From: Anaspis maculata
Taxonomy: Eukaryota; Arthropoda; Insecta; Coleoptera; Scraptiidae
Length of the DNA stretch: 64,000 bases
Assembly (NCBI GenBank): GCA_949128115.1
Contig: OX421962.1
Location: 44,725,745 to 44,789,744 of the forward strand
Direction of reading: 5' to 3'
Shown here: positions 43,363-56,154 of the stretch, piece by piece
How positions within the stretch are numbered: position 1 is the stretch's first letter
Layout of the letters: the number at the start of each line of letters is the position of its first letter
The notes under the pieces: model-generated
The model's input: only the letters and a program-made list of their open reading frames with translations
The model's database searches: none
Told to the model about the DNA's origin: nothing
Translations under genes and position numbers: made by a program

Positions 43363-46300
43363 CTAACTAGTTCATCATTTTAAAACTGCCCTAGGAGTAT
43401 TAATTCCTGCAAATTATCTGTTGTCACAATCATAGTGAAACAAATAATTTGCGCGATAAAATCAAAGTTCCAAAATTATACTTTGAGCCGGTACACCCCA
43501 CACCCCAGCATAAGCAGGATGCCATCAAACGGGTGTTCCCTTTAAATTCCGTGTTCTTTATATCTTCGCGTGCAGCTTACAGTGAAAACTCGTAAGTATA
43601 TTGTACTTGCGAAAAGCCACACCAAAGAGCATTGTGTTATGGTTCAAAAGTGCACAACTATCGGTTTCCGAGACTCGACTCCACTTTCTTCCCGTATTAA
43701 AACGGGAAAAATTGATTTCCAAACCACGAATGGGAGACGAGCTACCAAATAAGATCCAGCCGAATTTAGAATAATGTTTTTTAATCATTCATGAAAATGG
43801 GGGTTTTTAGTCAAATTGGAAAATAAAGGCCCGCGGCCGAGGAAAGCATTTTAAGATTTACAAGTAAAAATTCGTCTGAGGGAAACTGGGGCACTTGCTG
43901 ATTGTGCATCCAGAGTAAATCGAGATAAAGCGAAATTATTTTGACGGTCTGTTGGATTTAAGCGATAGGGCTTCTCGTGCGAGCCACAGATATTATATGA
44001 GTTCTTTTATTTCTGGGATCCCTTGCTTATTTTCTCCTGGAGAAAATGCGCATACTTTTTGCATGGATGTTCCATCGGGTTTTGATGTTTTTTTTTTATG
44101 GAGAACTAGTGCAGAACGCAAAGACAAATATTTTCACGGAGTCATGCATGTACTTATACAAGATAGGTACCTACTCTCCGGTATAATACTGCCTTTGATG
44201 TTATTATGCCTCAAAGGCACATCTTACAGTGACTTGTGCATGAGATGCAGTTTAATATTTCGTTTCAATACTAAACTGAAATTCCCCGAAAATATTGTTG
44301 AAGATCAGGTTATTAATTAAGAAGCAGACACTAGCAAGCGGAGGACTATTCTGAATATCCTTATTTCCTTTCTTCAAAATTATTACCTATACCACTGTAA
44401 TAGTGGGATAGTCGCTGCATATCATTACTAGTGGAGATAGTCAAATTTTGTTTTTGGTTTCCTGATGCTCATGCGTCTGGATGTGGATTGTGGGTACTTC
44501 ATCAGTCCCCTGCTTCCGGTGAAATTGAGAGTGAAGGTATCAACCACTGACAGCGATGAGGTTTGCTACAGTCGGTTTCGACAAGATCCCCGTAATTGCA
44601 TTAGCATTTCGCTGTGACCTCAGCTCTTCGTCCTCATCTAATATTCATTAGATTACGAAGGTCCTTATGTTAAGCGCATCCTTTACGGTCTCTGGAAAAA
44701 TGAATACTGAATTAAAATGAACCTCCGGACACCGGCACGTGCTCCTCCAGGAACACCCCGGGTATACCTATTCGGTGGTTTACGGAAAAACGCAAGGACT
44801 GCTCCAGGAATATTAATTATTACTGAGTGTCGCCGTTTCCGCCTCAATTTTTCAGGAGCTGTCGAGCAACGGAACTGCCCAACTCACACGCTGGACCGCA
44901 GAAAGCACGGCGAATCTCGAACATTGTCTTATCCATGTTGTATACCCACCAGTAGCTGACCACTTTAATTTTTGAGCGGAGAAAACTTCTAAAATCACGG
45001 TTCTATTGTAGATTTCTTGTTGTCTTGCTTAAAAACCCAGATCGGATAGTGAGCTTTGTGGTTTGTGAGCAAGTACCTGGGTGAATGTGATATCGTTTAG
45101 GTAAATATTTTCCGTGATCAATAAGGTAGTGACCGATTTTTTTTTTTTTAAAGTTCACTTCTTGATAAGTGACGCTATATAGTTAACAGATTTTTTTTGT
45201 AAGTTTTCTTGGTAAAAAAACATTATGAGAGTTTTCGATCATTTCAAATTTGGCGCGATGACGTCACAATCTTTCATAGGCGGAGAAGCAGGCTTGACAA
45301 CACTACCGAACTTACTACAAAAAGCACTAGCGTCAACCCGTCAACGCTCATAACAGCTGATTGTTACCTATATTGTTAACGCTTTGTGTATCTGTGCGGT
45401 GATTCGTGTTGTTTAGTTGTTTTGCTTGAAAATATGGAAAGTTGGTAAAATCTTTCATGATTTATGAATATTTCAAAACTACATCAGACTTCAATGGTTA
45501 TGTTATGCTGGCAAACGTCAACGTCAACACTGACACACAGGCAACGGAGGTGTGGTCGTCCCCACTACTGTCAAAAGATTGAAACGTCACAGCCCGCCTT
45601 ACAGCTCGGTAGATTTGAAATCGTTCGCAAAAGTAGCCACTTTCAAGGCAAATTTTGAGACACTTGAAACTTTTTTTTTCGAATTTTCACGAAGCGTAGT
45701 CTTGTTATTGAGGCTCTACATTCGATTACTATAATTTTTTTTATATTTTTCGATGGTGGTCACTATCCTATTCTGCATATCCAGTACCTAGTATAAAATA
45801 GTAGCTTCATAGTTGAAACATTCAATATAAATTCATTTTTGATCTAAATGCGGCTTCTCACGTTCCATTCTCGCGAAATTCTCGTTCAATATCTTGTGAA
45901 AGCAACAAATTCAAACAGGTAGGTAGGTATGCCACCCCACCACGACTACGACTGAAAATATCCATTTATTTCATTTAATTTCCGCAATCAGAAGCTCCAA
46001 GAATTGGCCTGATGGAATTATTGAGCACTTTCTTCGTGTCGGAATCTTTGTGGCATCAAAGCTCGACATTTTGAAATCGAACATCAATCGGCACCGCGAC
46101 GCGACGCCTCGTCGTTAGCCTGTTTAAAATATTCGCAACATTTTCTTCTTATTTCCAGTCTGAGTATAATGCTGACACTGCTGGCGGGTCGTTCTTTCCA
46201 AATATGTTATGTGTAATGGCACGAGCACTATTTTTAGAAGAGATAGAGCTCTTCTTTGCCCGCGCGGTCGTCTTCTTCGGAGCTTTGCAGCTTTTTACGC

Positions 46301-47110
46301 CATCAAAAGAAAGTGTGCCTCCGGGTGCGACCAATCAAAATGGCCGTACGCGGAAAAAACAATGCATGCGAGGGATATATGCCATGCCGATATCGCGCTC
46401 CAAAGGATAATAGAAAACATATTTTCTAACATGCGGTCGGAGATATCCGTCATCAGGAGCACGTCAAACGACACGCAGGCTATAAATAGGAATCCCAGTT
46501 GAGACAACCACTTCAGGCGACAATTGCACGGCTCTTTGAAGAGGGGTCGCAGCCTTTGTCGACGAGGATGAAAGTGTAACACAGGAATTGATTTTCATAC
46601 CCGAACACTTTTGCCAGCACTTAATGCCCACCTATTAAAATACAAAATCTGGATGTGATGCCGATGACGACAAGGGAAAAACCCGCTCGAGGACTCTCGA
46701 GTAATTTGACACATTTGGTACGAATGCATAATGTACAATAAGATAGGTACATAGTCATATATAACATATAACGTATACGACTACCTCATCTCAGATCATG
46801 AGCGACACCATGCATTGAAAGGGCAAAATTGGTAAATTATTGTTTGAGTTTTACACTTACAACTTACATATAAGCTTCGAGAAGAATAATCAAAAAGATG
46901 TCTTTTCAAAGTAGGCCTTCAGTTAAATGAAAAAGCCTTCAGTTAGATAAAAGATTAGGTAGGTAGTTGTGCTTCCCAGTAAACACAACTATGTAGGTTC
47001 ATAAAACCGTTCCATCATTGGGTGATGAAAATGTCCGAGGTTTATTACAAATTGGTTGAAAATTGTTCTTCATAAAAACTTATCCTTTTTATCGTTTCAA
47101 AAGCCGTTTT
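43363..47110. other. Intergenic DNA, no gene recognised
   Basis: The longest frame is 122 codons at 43952-44320; it has no recognisable motif and no gene-like flanks. A CRE-like TGACGTCA occurs near 45260 in TTTGGCGCGATGACGTCAC, with a partly similar sequence near 27120. Otherwise nothing can be supported. Confidence 0.4.
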
Positions 47111-47551
47111 TTACGCGTTTCTTAGTATTGGGGCATCTACTATCGAGCGGTGATGCCCCGGGAAAAGAGATGTAACGAGAAAGCCATCGAAACAAAACTC
47201 CACTGATTGATCCCCCAGTGATTCAGACATTTCTTCGTTGTTATCGTCATCACTGTTATCATTACTAAAAACTCCCTGAACCGTGAACCCTGAAAATTTT
47301 TTTAAAGCGTAAATTTTTAGCTTATTGTAGATAAAAGTCACTTTTGTAAACGTTTAAAGTCACTTTTGAATCCCTGATGGTCCCCTTGCGTCTTTAGTTA
47401 TAGCGTTCAAAATTCTTTGCTCCCGTGTCTTATTGTGTCGTTCAAATCTGCTCCTGTGGCGTTTGAAGGTGATGTTGAACCATTTTCTTCTTGGGAGCGT
47501 TTTACCTGGAGACTGGAGAGGTTCTGTTCGTGAACGTGTCTTCTTTGACAT
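47111..47551 (-). CDS. Weak candidate small two-exon gene
   Basis: On the minus strand, an ATG at 47551 opens a short basic exon (MSKKTRSRTEPLQSP) that meets a strong 5' splice site CAG|GTAAAA at 47506/47505. A 3' splice site TTTTCAG|GG lies at 47290/47289. Joining them keeps the frame and leads into an acidic stretch (SDDDNNEE) followed by a hydrophobic segment and a stop at 47111. The product would be about 75 residues. I do not recognise it, no promoter is evident, and the tract before the acceptor is A-rich. The two frames could equally be chance. It lies beside degenerate repeats. Confidence 0.2.
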
Positions 47552-48163
47552 GAAGACACAAGGGCCTGATGGGTCTCATCATGGATACACTAAGGCACAA
47601 GGCTAAGGCATATAGCAGCGCTACGCACACTGGAACCTAAGGAAGCAGTTAGCAACCCATGTTCTGTGAACAACAGCCCTTCAGACTCATGGCGAGGTTC
47701 ATATGTAAACATTTTCCGTGTCCAGGTGGTCTGTTTTCTACAGAGTCATGTAAGACAGCCTTTTTGGGATGTTCGGTCTGTTGGCGTTTTCTTCGGGACG
47801 TTAGGACTTTCGTGAACTCCGCCACAACATCAATAATGGCATAAGAAGGTATAGAAATAAAACTGAGGAGTTATGGATTTGTCCGAGTCTGTGGACAACA
47901 ACGTATCTAAGAGGCAATGACTTCAAGTGACATACAAAGTCACAAGAGAGCTGGGAGGTACAAGGACATGGAGATACAAGAGAGCCTTTAAAATACACAA
48001 GAAGCATGGGGGATGGGGGAGGTACCAAAACGACTCATAGAATCAGACGGGGTTCTTGGAGCTTAGATAATTTAGATAATTTATTATGTTTCTGCATACA
48101 AGTGCTTACATACGTCAAAAGAAATAATAAACAATAATAACAATAAATAAATTGAATAAATAA
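47552..48163. repeat. Degenerate repeat region, left part
   Basis: Purine-rich sequence with recurring words such as GTCACAAGAGAGCT (47939-47952), ATACAAGAGAGCC (47974) and ACACAAG. The same words return at 49735-50300, so the two LINE fragments between appear to have split one region. No unit length is fixed. Confidence 0.45.
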
Positions 48164-48898
48164 ATGAATAGACAGTGTGTGAAGTGCAGCGTCATGAGCT
48201 ACCATAGAGTAACGTCGCCTGTGATTTTCGACTATACCATTGGTGGCGTGAAGCTGGGCAGGCCCGCGGTCGTGAGGGACTTGGGAGTCACATTCGATCC
48301 CAAACTCACATTTGTGAATCACATAGAGTCGGTCATCGTCGGAGCGCTGAGAATGCTAGGGCTTGTGCTTCGGGGTTGCAGGTTTCTGTCAAACGTGATG
48401 ACCTTTCGGACCCTGTATGTCGCGTTTGTGCGCTCTCGCCTCGAGTATGCCTCACTTGTGTGGGCTCCCGTGTATAATGTCCATGTGGCATCTCTCGAGA
48501 GAGTTCAGAGAAAATTCTTGAAAATGACCTCGTTCATGTTAACGGGCGCGTATCCTGAGCGAGGTACTCCACAGCGGCATCTTTTACAACGGTTCAACAT
48601 GCAGTCACTGCTCTCCAGACGTAACATGCATTCCGTTCTGTTTCTCTTCAGGTTGATCAGCGGCGACATTGACTGTCCAGAGTTGCTTTGTCGTCTTGAT
48701 TTGCGTGTACCCGTGCATTGTTCGCGTTGCCCCCGATTATTCCACCTCCCTTTCGCAAGGACGAACGTCTTATGGTCTTCTCCCGTCCATCGAATGATCC
48801 GAAGCTATTCCTGCGTCGAGGAGGCATGTGACATCCTTCACTGTAATTGTCATCTCATCAAGACTATTTTTTCGAATATTGACAATGAGATCTGAGCT
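48164..48898 (+). pseudogene. 5'-truncated LINE, C-terminal RT region (Jockey/CR1-like)
   Basis: 243 codons of uninterrupted frame from the thumb and C-terminal part of a non-LTR reverse transcriptase: KCSVMSYHR, VRDLGVTFDPKLTFVNHIES, LYVAFVRSRLEYASLVWAP and LERVQRKFLK are family hallmarks. The catalytic RT core and endonuclease lie upstream in an intact element and are missing, so this is a 5' truncation. The frame ends at 48895, followed by a short 3' UTR and an (AAT)n tract at about 48980-49034. The frame is intact, so the insertion is not very old. Confidence 0.85.
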
Positions 48899-48979
48899 TT
48901 TTCTAGTAACATGATAGATGATACAATATTCGTTCACTCTCACCGTATAAATGGGTTTCGACCTGTACGGTGATGTATT

Positions 48980-49060
48980 AAATAATAATAATAATAATAA
49001 TAATAACAATAATAATAATAATAATAATAATAATAGACAATAAATATATATATATATATG
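48980..49060. repeat. (AAT)n and (TA)n microsatellites
   Basis: (AAT)n at 48980-49034 with one AAC interruption, then GACAATAAA and (TA)n at about 49044-49059. It lies where the 3' ends of two oppositely oriented LINE fragments meet. A (TAA)n-type tail is typical of some LINE 3' ends. Confidence 0.85.
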
Positions 49061-49124
49061 TACAAGTACCATGATCTGATTTCGCAACAATGTGCATATA
49101 ATCAATTAAAAGAGCCCACAAATT

Positions 49125-49715
49125 TCAACATAACCTTTTTTTTTCAAATGTATGCTGCAAAAACTCCTGGTAGCTGTAAAACGCTCCTGATAAGAGAATG
49201 TCCCTGACTGCAGCAACAAAAGCCCTAGTCGACAAATTGCGTACTTCCAATGGGAGAGAGTTGAAGGCTTTTAGAAACAAGACGTTTGGTCCATTTTGAG
49301 TTTTTTTCAGTCTGCAGTAAGGGATTGATAAATTATACCTAAATCGGGTATTTTTTGAATGAATATCATTGTTTGTTTGAAACTTGTCCTCGTTCATTTT
49401 GATATATTTCAATCCCTCAAAAATATACAGCGATGGGAAGGTCATGATTCCGTGCTGAATAAAAGCAGTCTTGCAATCTTCCCTGTAACCCAAATCTGAC
49501 AAAATTCGTACAGCTTTTCTCTGTAATCGGAAAACTCTGTGACAGTCTGCGGCATGTCCCCACAATGTTATTCCAAAAACCATTACACTCTGAAACAGGG
49601 AAAAATAGGCGGTCCTCAGGGTGCTCAACGGAACCTTGTCCCTCAAATTTCTTAGCAAAAAAATTGTGCTGCTCAATCTTTGAGTTATCATGTTCACGTG
49701 ATATTTCCATGTCAA
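49125..49715 (-). pseudogene. 5'-truncated LINE, C-terminal RT region, second family
   Basis: 196 codons on the minus strand, beginning within the segment WKYHVNMITQRLSS and containing LSTLRTAYFSLFQSVMVFG, LWGHAADCHRVFRLQRKAVR and FNSLPLEVRNL. These are C-terminal RT landmarks of a non-LTR element different from the one at 48164. The catalytic core is absent. Its 3' end faces that of the plus-strand LINE across the shared microsatellite. The 5' truncation point coincides with a hairpin at 49696-49727. Confidence 0.85.
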
Positions 49716-49734
49716 GGAAATATCACGTCACAGC

Positions 49735-50300
49735 TTTGAACGAGGACACACAAAGACACGGAGGGTACAGAATTTCCCAAACCACAGGACCACAGCTGAA
49801 GACAAGGGGACTCACTAGGGCTCCAACTGACACACCAAGTCACAAGAGAGCTTTGAACGGCACATGAATACAACTGGACCCTCTACGGATCCGAGCGATA
49901 AAAAAACACAAGGGTACAAAGAGTTCCGGGAGTTACAAAACAAAAGACACTTACAATAAGGGGCTAGGGCTCCAAAGGGCACGTCGTGAAGTCACAAAAA
50001 AGCTGAGAGTTTCAGACATTATGACTAAAGACAAATGAATCATCAGAACTCCAAGTGGGACATGAATGCACTAATTTTTAAAGAAGATTTACAGCTTTTA
50101 TTGACGCAAGTTGGTACCAGGTGGCCTACCAGGGTCTTGAGCGTCCAAGGAGGCGTGGGGCACAGAGTTTTAGAAGCTATAACTGGAAGAGTGTCGAAAA
50201 CCTTAACTGAAGAAACAAGAGGACACACCAGAGTTCCGGAAGCCAGAAGAATACGCCAGTTACGGTCGATTAAACCTGTTAACTCACGTGTCACGTGACA
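49735..50300. repeat. Degenerate repeat region, right part
   Basis: This continues the word usage of 47.55-48.06 kb: GTCACAAGAGAGCT recurs exactly at 49839-49852, with variants CACGTCACAGCTTTGAACG and GAAGTCACAAAAAAGCTGAG. Such spacing (about 110-180 bp between related words) suggests an old, badly eroded tandem repeat. No protein reading is convincing. Confidence 0.45.
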
Positions 50301-50552
50301 AACGTTTTAGAGCTACGTTCAAATCTACGTTTCACATTTTCGCAATATTGGGTTTTGTTTAACGTTCGCATAAACGTGTTGTGATTCATTGTTGAAAATA
50401 TTCCATGTCGCAACACATCCATGCGAATTTGTGGTGTGAAAAAAAACGGTTCAAGTAACTTTACACTACAGTGTTTCAAATTACAGTCTGAAAAACGTTT
50501 TAAACGAGGTTTTGGTTCTAAACTACGATTCTGAACGTTCTCAGTTGTTATG

Positions 50553-53425
50553 CTTTACTTTCTGTACGGTATACCTAGTAGGCGCAAAACTTGCCAATTG
50601 CAAACACTGCGCGACAGTAAAAATATCATCACTAGTGCCTTTTGCTTCCGCTTTTCAATACCAAACATAGTTCCATGGCAAACGATCTTCCATTATCGAA
50701 CATTTGGGAGGCGTCCCTGGGCCACATACTTCCCTGGGCATGCCACTGATTCTTCTTCGCCCTCAGTAGGTGATCGTTGTTCAAAGTCGAGAACCAGCAG
50801 TGATTAATAATAATATAAATAAAACAAATCGTGTGAGAATGTTGGCTGAATCCGTGACATTGTAGTGGGGGGGTTAGCGGAATGGTCTGTGCATTTTGTG
50901 ATCAAAGCATGAAATTTGGCATACTTGTTCAGAAGACCCTCCTTCGCAATTCCAGATGTGGCGCCACGCGAGATTTTGCGCCAGAGACACTGTATTGCGG
51001 TTAATATACCTGCTAGGGGTAAATTCTGCAAAAATGGCTCCTGGCCGGTCTCTGGTACCGCAGTCGGTATTTTTTAGTTCTGTTTAGTTAAAACTACATG
51101 TAGAAATGAGTGAGGAGTACATTTTCACAAGCAAAGTTCCAAATGCTGCCTTTATACGTTGTTTCAATACATTTTTAGGCCAACTTTGTTTCAGTACAGG
51201 AAACATGGTGAAAAAATTGCCAAAACCTCGGCAAAGATATGAACGTCCTGAAAATTTGTCATTCTGTCCAGAATTATGTGCCCTACTACATATCTAAAAT
51301 TGACAAAAATTGCACCCCGAGGCTTCGAGTAATTGGAGGGGGGGTAAAACATTGCAACTCACAATTAAAGGTATAGAACCCGATGGAACCCGTCAATCCA
51401 ATGGATGCAAATACGTCGTAGTTCGACGCATCACATCCCGTTGATACAATTTTGGCACAAAAAGTGTCGATCATTGTTAAAGGGGGGTTGTGGGGAAGGG
51501 CGAAACTCGGCTGGGTGGCTCTTTTTCTTCCTGGGCCATGAAGAATCGATCACGACAAGATTGGTATCTTTTCCGACTAAATTCAATGTCGTGAACTTGA
51601 ATCCGATGTGTAAATTTGTATAAAGACAAGTTCGAACAAGTTAACTTGAGAAAACCTGTTTTTTCTTCGAAAATTTTCACGAAACTTTTTTTTACTGTTA
51701 GAGGTATTCATCTATGAAAATATTTCAGATGCCATTAGATTGAAATGTATTCTTAACGAAAATCATCTATTTGATCTGTAATTTTGATTCCCGACATGAA
51801 AAAAACCGATTTGAACTTTAGTCGGCACTGCCCGGCGTCTACTAATGACCAGAACACTACAGCATGCTCCTTCAAGTAATAACTCAATACCCTGCATTGC
51901 GATTTATGACGATTTTGTTCATGTTATAGGGAATTCAGTTCTGCACAGATCCTCGAACTTTCAAAGATGAGTTATAATTTTTCAGATAGTTTGGGCTATT
52001 TTCATTTAAAGATGCATGGTGTAGTGTTCTGGTCAGTAGTAGATAACGGGCTGTGCCGACTCAAGTTCAAATCGATTTTTTCTATCTCGAAAAACAAAGT
52101 TACAGATCGAATGGATGATTTTCGTGAAGAATACAGTTCAATCTAATGGCCTCTGAAATATTTTCAAAGATGAATGCCTCTAACAGTAAAAAAAAGTTTT
52201 GTGAAAATTGTCAAAGAAAAAACAGGTTTTCTCAAGTCAACTTGTTTGAACTTGTTTTTGTCAAAATTTATGCATCGGATTCAAGTTCAGGACATTGAAT
52301 TTAGTCGGAAAAGATACCAATCTTGTCGTGATCGATTCTTCATGGCCCAGGGAAAAAAGAGCCACCCAGCCGAGTTCCGCCCTCCCCCGCGACTCCCCTT
52401 CAATAATGATCGACACTTTTTGTGCCAAAATTGTATCAACGGGATGTGATGCGTCGAACTACGATGTATTTGCATCCATTGGATTGACGGGTTCCATCGG
52501 GTTCTATACCTTTAATTGTGAGTTGCAATTTTTTACCCCCCCCTCCAATAACTCGAAGCCTCGGGGTGCAACTTTTGTCAATTTTAGATATGTAGTAAAG
52601 CACATAATTCTGGACAGAATGTCAAATTTTCAGGACGTTCATATTCTTGCCTAAGTTTTGGCAATTTTTTTAACATGTTTCCTATACTAAAACAAAGTTG
52701 GCCCTTAAATGTATTGAAACAACGTATAAAGGCAGCATTTGGAACTTTGCTTGTGAAAATGCACTCCTCAATCATTTCTACATGTAGTTTTAGCTAAACA
52801 GAACTAAAAAATACCGACTGCGGTACCAGAGACCGGCCAGGAACCATTTTTGCAGAATTTACCCCTAGCAGGTATATTAACCGCAATACAGTGCCCCTGG
52901 TGCGAAATCTTGCGTGGCGCCACATCTGGAATTGCAAAGGAGGGTCTTCTGAACACGTATGCCAAATTTCAGGCTTTGATCACAAAATGCACAGATCATT
53001 CCATTTTTGGCCGTTAACCCCGCCACTATTGATATCAAGAGGGATTGAAATAATTTAGTTTTAGTAACTAGGTTAATCAGAACAAAATATCTAGAAGTCC
53101 CTAGCAACTGTCAATGTCGAGCAGCGTTGCCGGTTGTTGTGAAATTTTTAAAAATTAGAGGAACTCCATCTGGTTTTCGGTAATTTCATTTAATTTACAT
53201 AAAAATGGAAAAGTGACAATACACCATTCGAAAATATACATTAGAAAATAGGATATCAGTAAGTAGTATCGGTAAGTGACGCCTTCTGACATGAGTATTT
53301 TGATATTTCGATCGTTGATGAGCAGAGACTTCGGACAAGGGAAATAGGTCGATCGAAGGAAAAATAGTGTACACAACTCGCAAGAAAGTGTCTTTTCTTC
53401 CCTTCGTGTGATTACCGCACTTGCT
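50553..53425 (-). repeat. Dispersed repeat R1, copy 2 (interrupted)
   Basis: Inverted copy of R1: 50553-50859 and 53032-53425 correspond to 25679 down to 25372 and on to 25079 and 23728-23641. It is continuous across the point where copy 1 carries the Transib-like element (near 53330 here) but is interrupted by the palindrome at 50863-53028. Confidence 0.8.
50863..53028. mobile_element. Long palindromic fold-back element, copy 2, 2.2 kb
   Basis: The left end TAGTGGGGGGGTTAGCGG mirrors the right end CCGTTAACCCCGCCACTA. The TSD is TTG (50860-50862, 53029-53031), and the empty site is visible in R1 copy 1 near 25377. Arms of about 1 kb. The outer blocks include GGTACCGCAGTCGGTATTTT and its mirror; the inner blocks match the palindrome at 1773-3340. 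Close to the tips lies TGCATTTTGTGATCAAAG followed by TGAAATTTGGCATA, also found at the tips of the 9540-14569 element. It has no convincing gene; mirrored frames at 51286-51474 and 52295-52654 are arm copies. Confidence 0.88.
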
Positions 53426-56154
53426 GGCGCTCGTGCGCAATTTTTCACTCATGCGAAAAGTATCACTTTCGTTGCTTGTTATGTAATATACTATTTCATT
53501 ACATTCAAGTCAACGTTCATATTTCAGCATTATTGGGCTTTGTTTGACGTTTGCATATACTTACGCGTTCATTGTTACGTTCGAGAAAATGTTTCAAGTT
53601 GCGACACATCCACGTGAATTTATTAGGTATGGGAACAACGTTTTAGGCGTTTGGTTATGATTGTTTTCAAAAAGAATTTATGTTTACTAAAACTGGTACC
53701 TAAGTACCTACTACTTGATACTTTTTTTAAAAACCTTTGCATTTTTATTTTAGATTGAAATATCTATAATCTCCATCACCAAACTTCTCGAACGAGCTCT
53801 CCACCAACGTTCTCTACAACTATTCAATCTTCTTTCCCAACTTTCACATAGATACCAAATGATTACCACCAGTTTGTCCTACACCACTTTTACATTGTTC
53901 GCTCGGAATTCAATTCCCACGACACAATCGAGGGCGCGGCATATTTCAAGTGCAATAAATCAAACGAAAAAGTTTTGGCAGCATTTGGAAATCTTGAGAT
54001 ATGCGGGAAGTCCCACAAAATGTACAAGAATCGAAAGATCATCTGCGTGGCTCTTACTTACTCTCTTACTTTTCAAAACAAATTATTATTATCGATTGTC
54101 TTGTACAAAGTTTTATCAAGTGCTTTTATCGACGCGACCGACGCGACGGTATTAATGCCTGCTACCCTTAATGTACTTATTCATATTTCTCATGCCTATA
54201 ACCAAGACAGAAGGCACAATGTTAATTCGAAAGAACTGGGCATTATACCTGCTCGAGGCATAAAAGACTGTTGACACTGGTTGATGAATTGTAATGGATT
54301 ACATCCAAATTCCGGTCATCAAACAAATAATTACATGACTGAATGACTACGGAATTGAAAACTAAACGTTGTAATGAATGTTACCGAGACCCTCATAAAG
54401 AGGTTCTTTGTTCGAGTGCGCTACACTCCATACCAGTCCATGGTGGCGGTAATCGATGACTGACAGGTACTCAAACGACATTCAAACAGCCCACTGGGAA
54501 GAATTTCCCTTGGTTCTTAATCAAAATCATACACCCCATGAATTTTGAGTGTCGCCGTCCACTTTACCTGTGACATGGGCGCGCGCTTTATCTTCATACC
54601 TACCTTCATACCTATCTGATGTTAGCACTGAAAAACCGTGGAAACTGCCATATTGTTGATATAAACTTCATGACAGCTCTCCTTAATGACGTTAAACACA
54701 TTAAACGTGCAGAAAAGATCTTGTTCTTCAAATGGTTCTAATTTTGCTGGAACATGCTTAATAATAATTCATTATTGCAGATGGCTTGATGCTTGCGCCA
54801 AGTTCACCGCAAAACACTTCATCACTGTAGAGTGTAGAGCTCAAATATTATTAATTATGTTATAAAATTACATATGGATAAATGGGTAGATGGTGTATAG
54901 TGCTGGATAATACATCTCACTATAATAATAAGTATAGTAACAAGAATATTTAATAAATATGTTAAACCGTTACCGTGTGTACTTACCTGTAACCGTTGAT
55001 TGAAAATAGTGCCATGGTTACCTTTTGAGTTAGGTATTGTTACGTGGTAACGTCTGAATAGGTTAGCAGTACACCCGGTATACATACCTTGTCCATTTCT
55101 TTTAATAGCGAACGTTTTTCATAGTTTTTTGTTTCAAAATTCAAACTGATACGAAATAAAAATTCTTATCACTTCTCTACGCCGCACCAAAGAAGTCGCT
55201 TCGCAAGCTAAAATAATTTCGAACAAATTCACGCGCTTCTCAAGCAACCCGGCGATATTATTATTTATCAAGATTAATTCTAGGTCGCAGTCCACGAAAG
55301 GTAAAAACTAAACAGTCAATCGTATTTTTCATTACCAATTTTAATATTTTAGGAATCGTTTTCCATCGCACTTGAGCTAGTTGCTAATTGATATTCGCCG
55401 TGTGCGAAAGAAACAAAGGCAGAACAGGAAACCCTTACGGTGTAAGGTACGGTAGCTCTGAATTTAAGTGGGAAAACTAGGTAGATCAAATAAATTTATC
55501 TTTTAGGGTTTTTTTTCTCTTCTTCTTTCCTTCTGATTGCTGTGAAATCAATCAAGTCTTCGTGGATTTGGCAAACAACACCCGCCACGGAAAAGTAAAA
55601 TCACCGACAGCTTGGAAGCATCTTTACTGTGAGAGAACGACGCGGAGCCGGAAGACGCGACCCTACCAGCCACGTTCCAGCCCAGGCTGAGTACATTTTT
55701 TTGATTCCAAAACCACGTGTACCAAATGGAAAACCAAAATACGAATAACTTGAAAAGAGTGAACCAAGTTTATTAAAAAGCCGTAACAAAAACGGAACAT
55801 AAAATATCCTTTTTTTCTTTGTATACAAAGTATACTTATCAGGTGAAGTAAAGTTAAATTTTGTCAAACGCAGTTCGGCCGAAGTACGTAAATTCTTAGC
55901 CCTTCAGGCACCGTCTCATATAAATGTTTAATTCTTAATTTATTCTACCATCAATTATCTTCTTAAATTTGCAATTTGTCAGCATTTCAAACGTTAGTAA
56001 ATATAACCTATTATCTCACCCTAGTAATTTTTTTTGCGTTGCTATTTTGATCATTATAAGATTGCATCTTTTCTTTTGCCATAACAAAAAAATAGTAAGG
56101 TAAACGACACCCACCCCTATTCAACCATAACTTTTAATGTTAACCATAACAGTA
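53426..56154. other. Intergenic DNA, no gene recognised
   Basis: Frames of up to 99 codons (53859-54274, 55601-55867) without recognisable content. No clear repeat structure, apart from a GGTAACCGT-like word repeated near 54970-55030. Confidence 0.4.

Noticed and set aside
43952..44320. 122-codon plus-strand frame
   Set aside because: No domain, no homology recognised, no promoter or splice context; expected by chance in this amount of DNA.
45250..45275. TGACGTCA next to GGCGCG, also near 27130
   Set aside because: Two short similar motifs with poor flanking similarity; neither a promoter nor a repeat can be supported.
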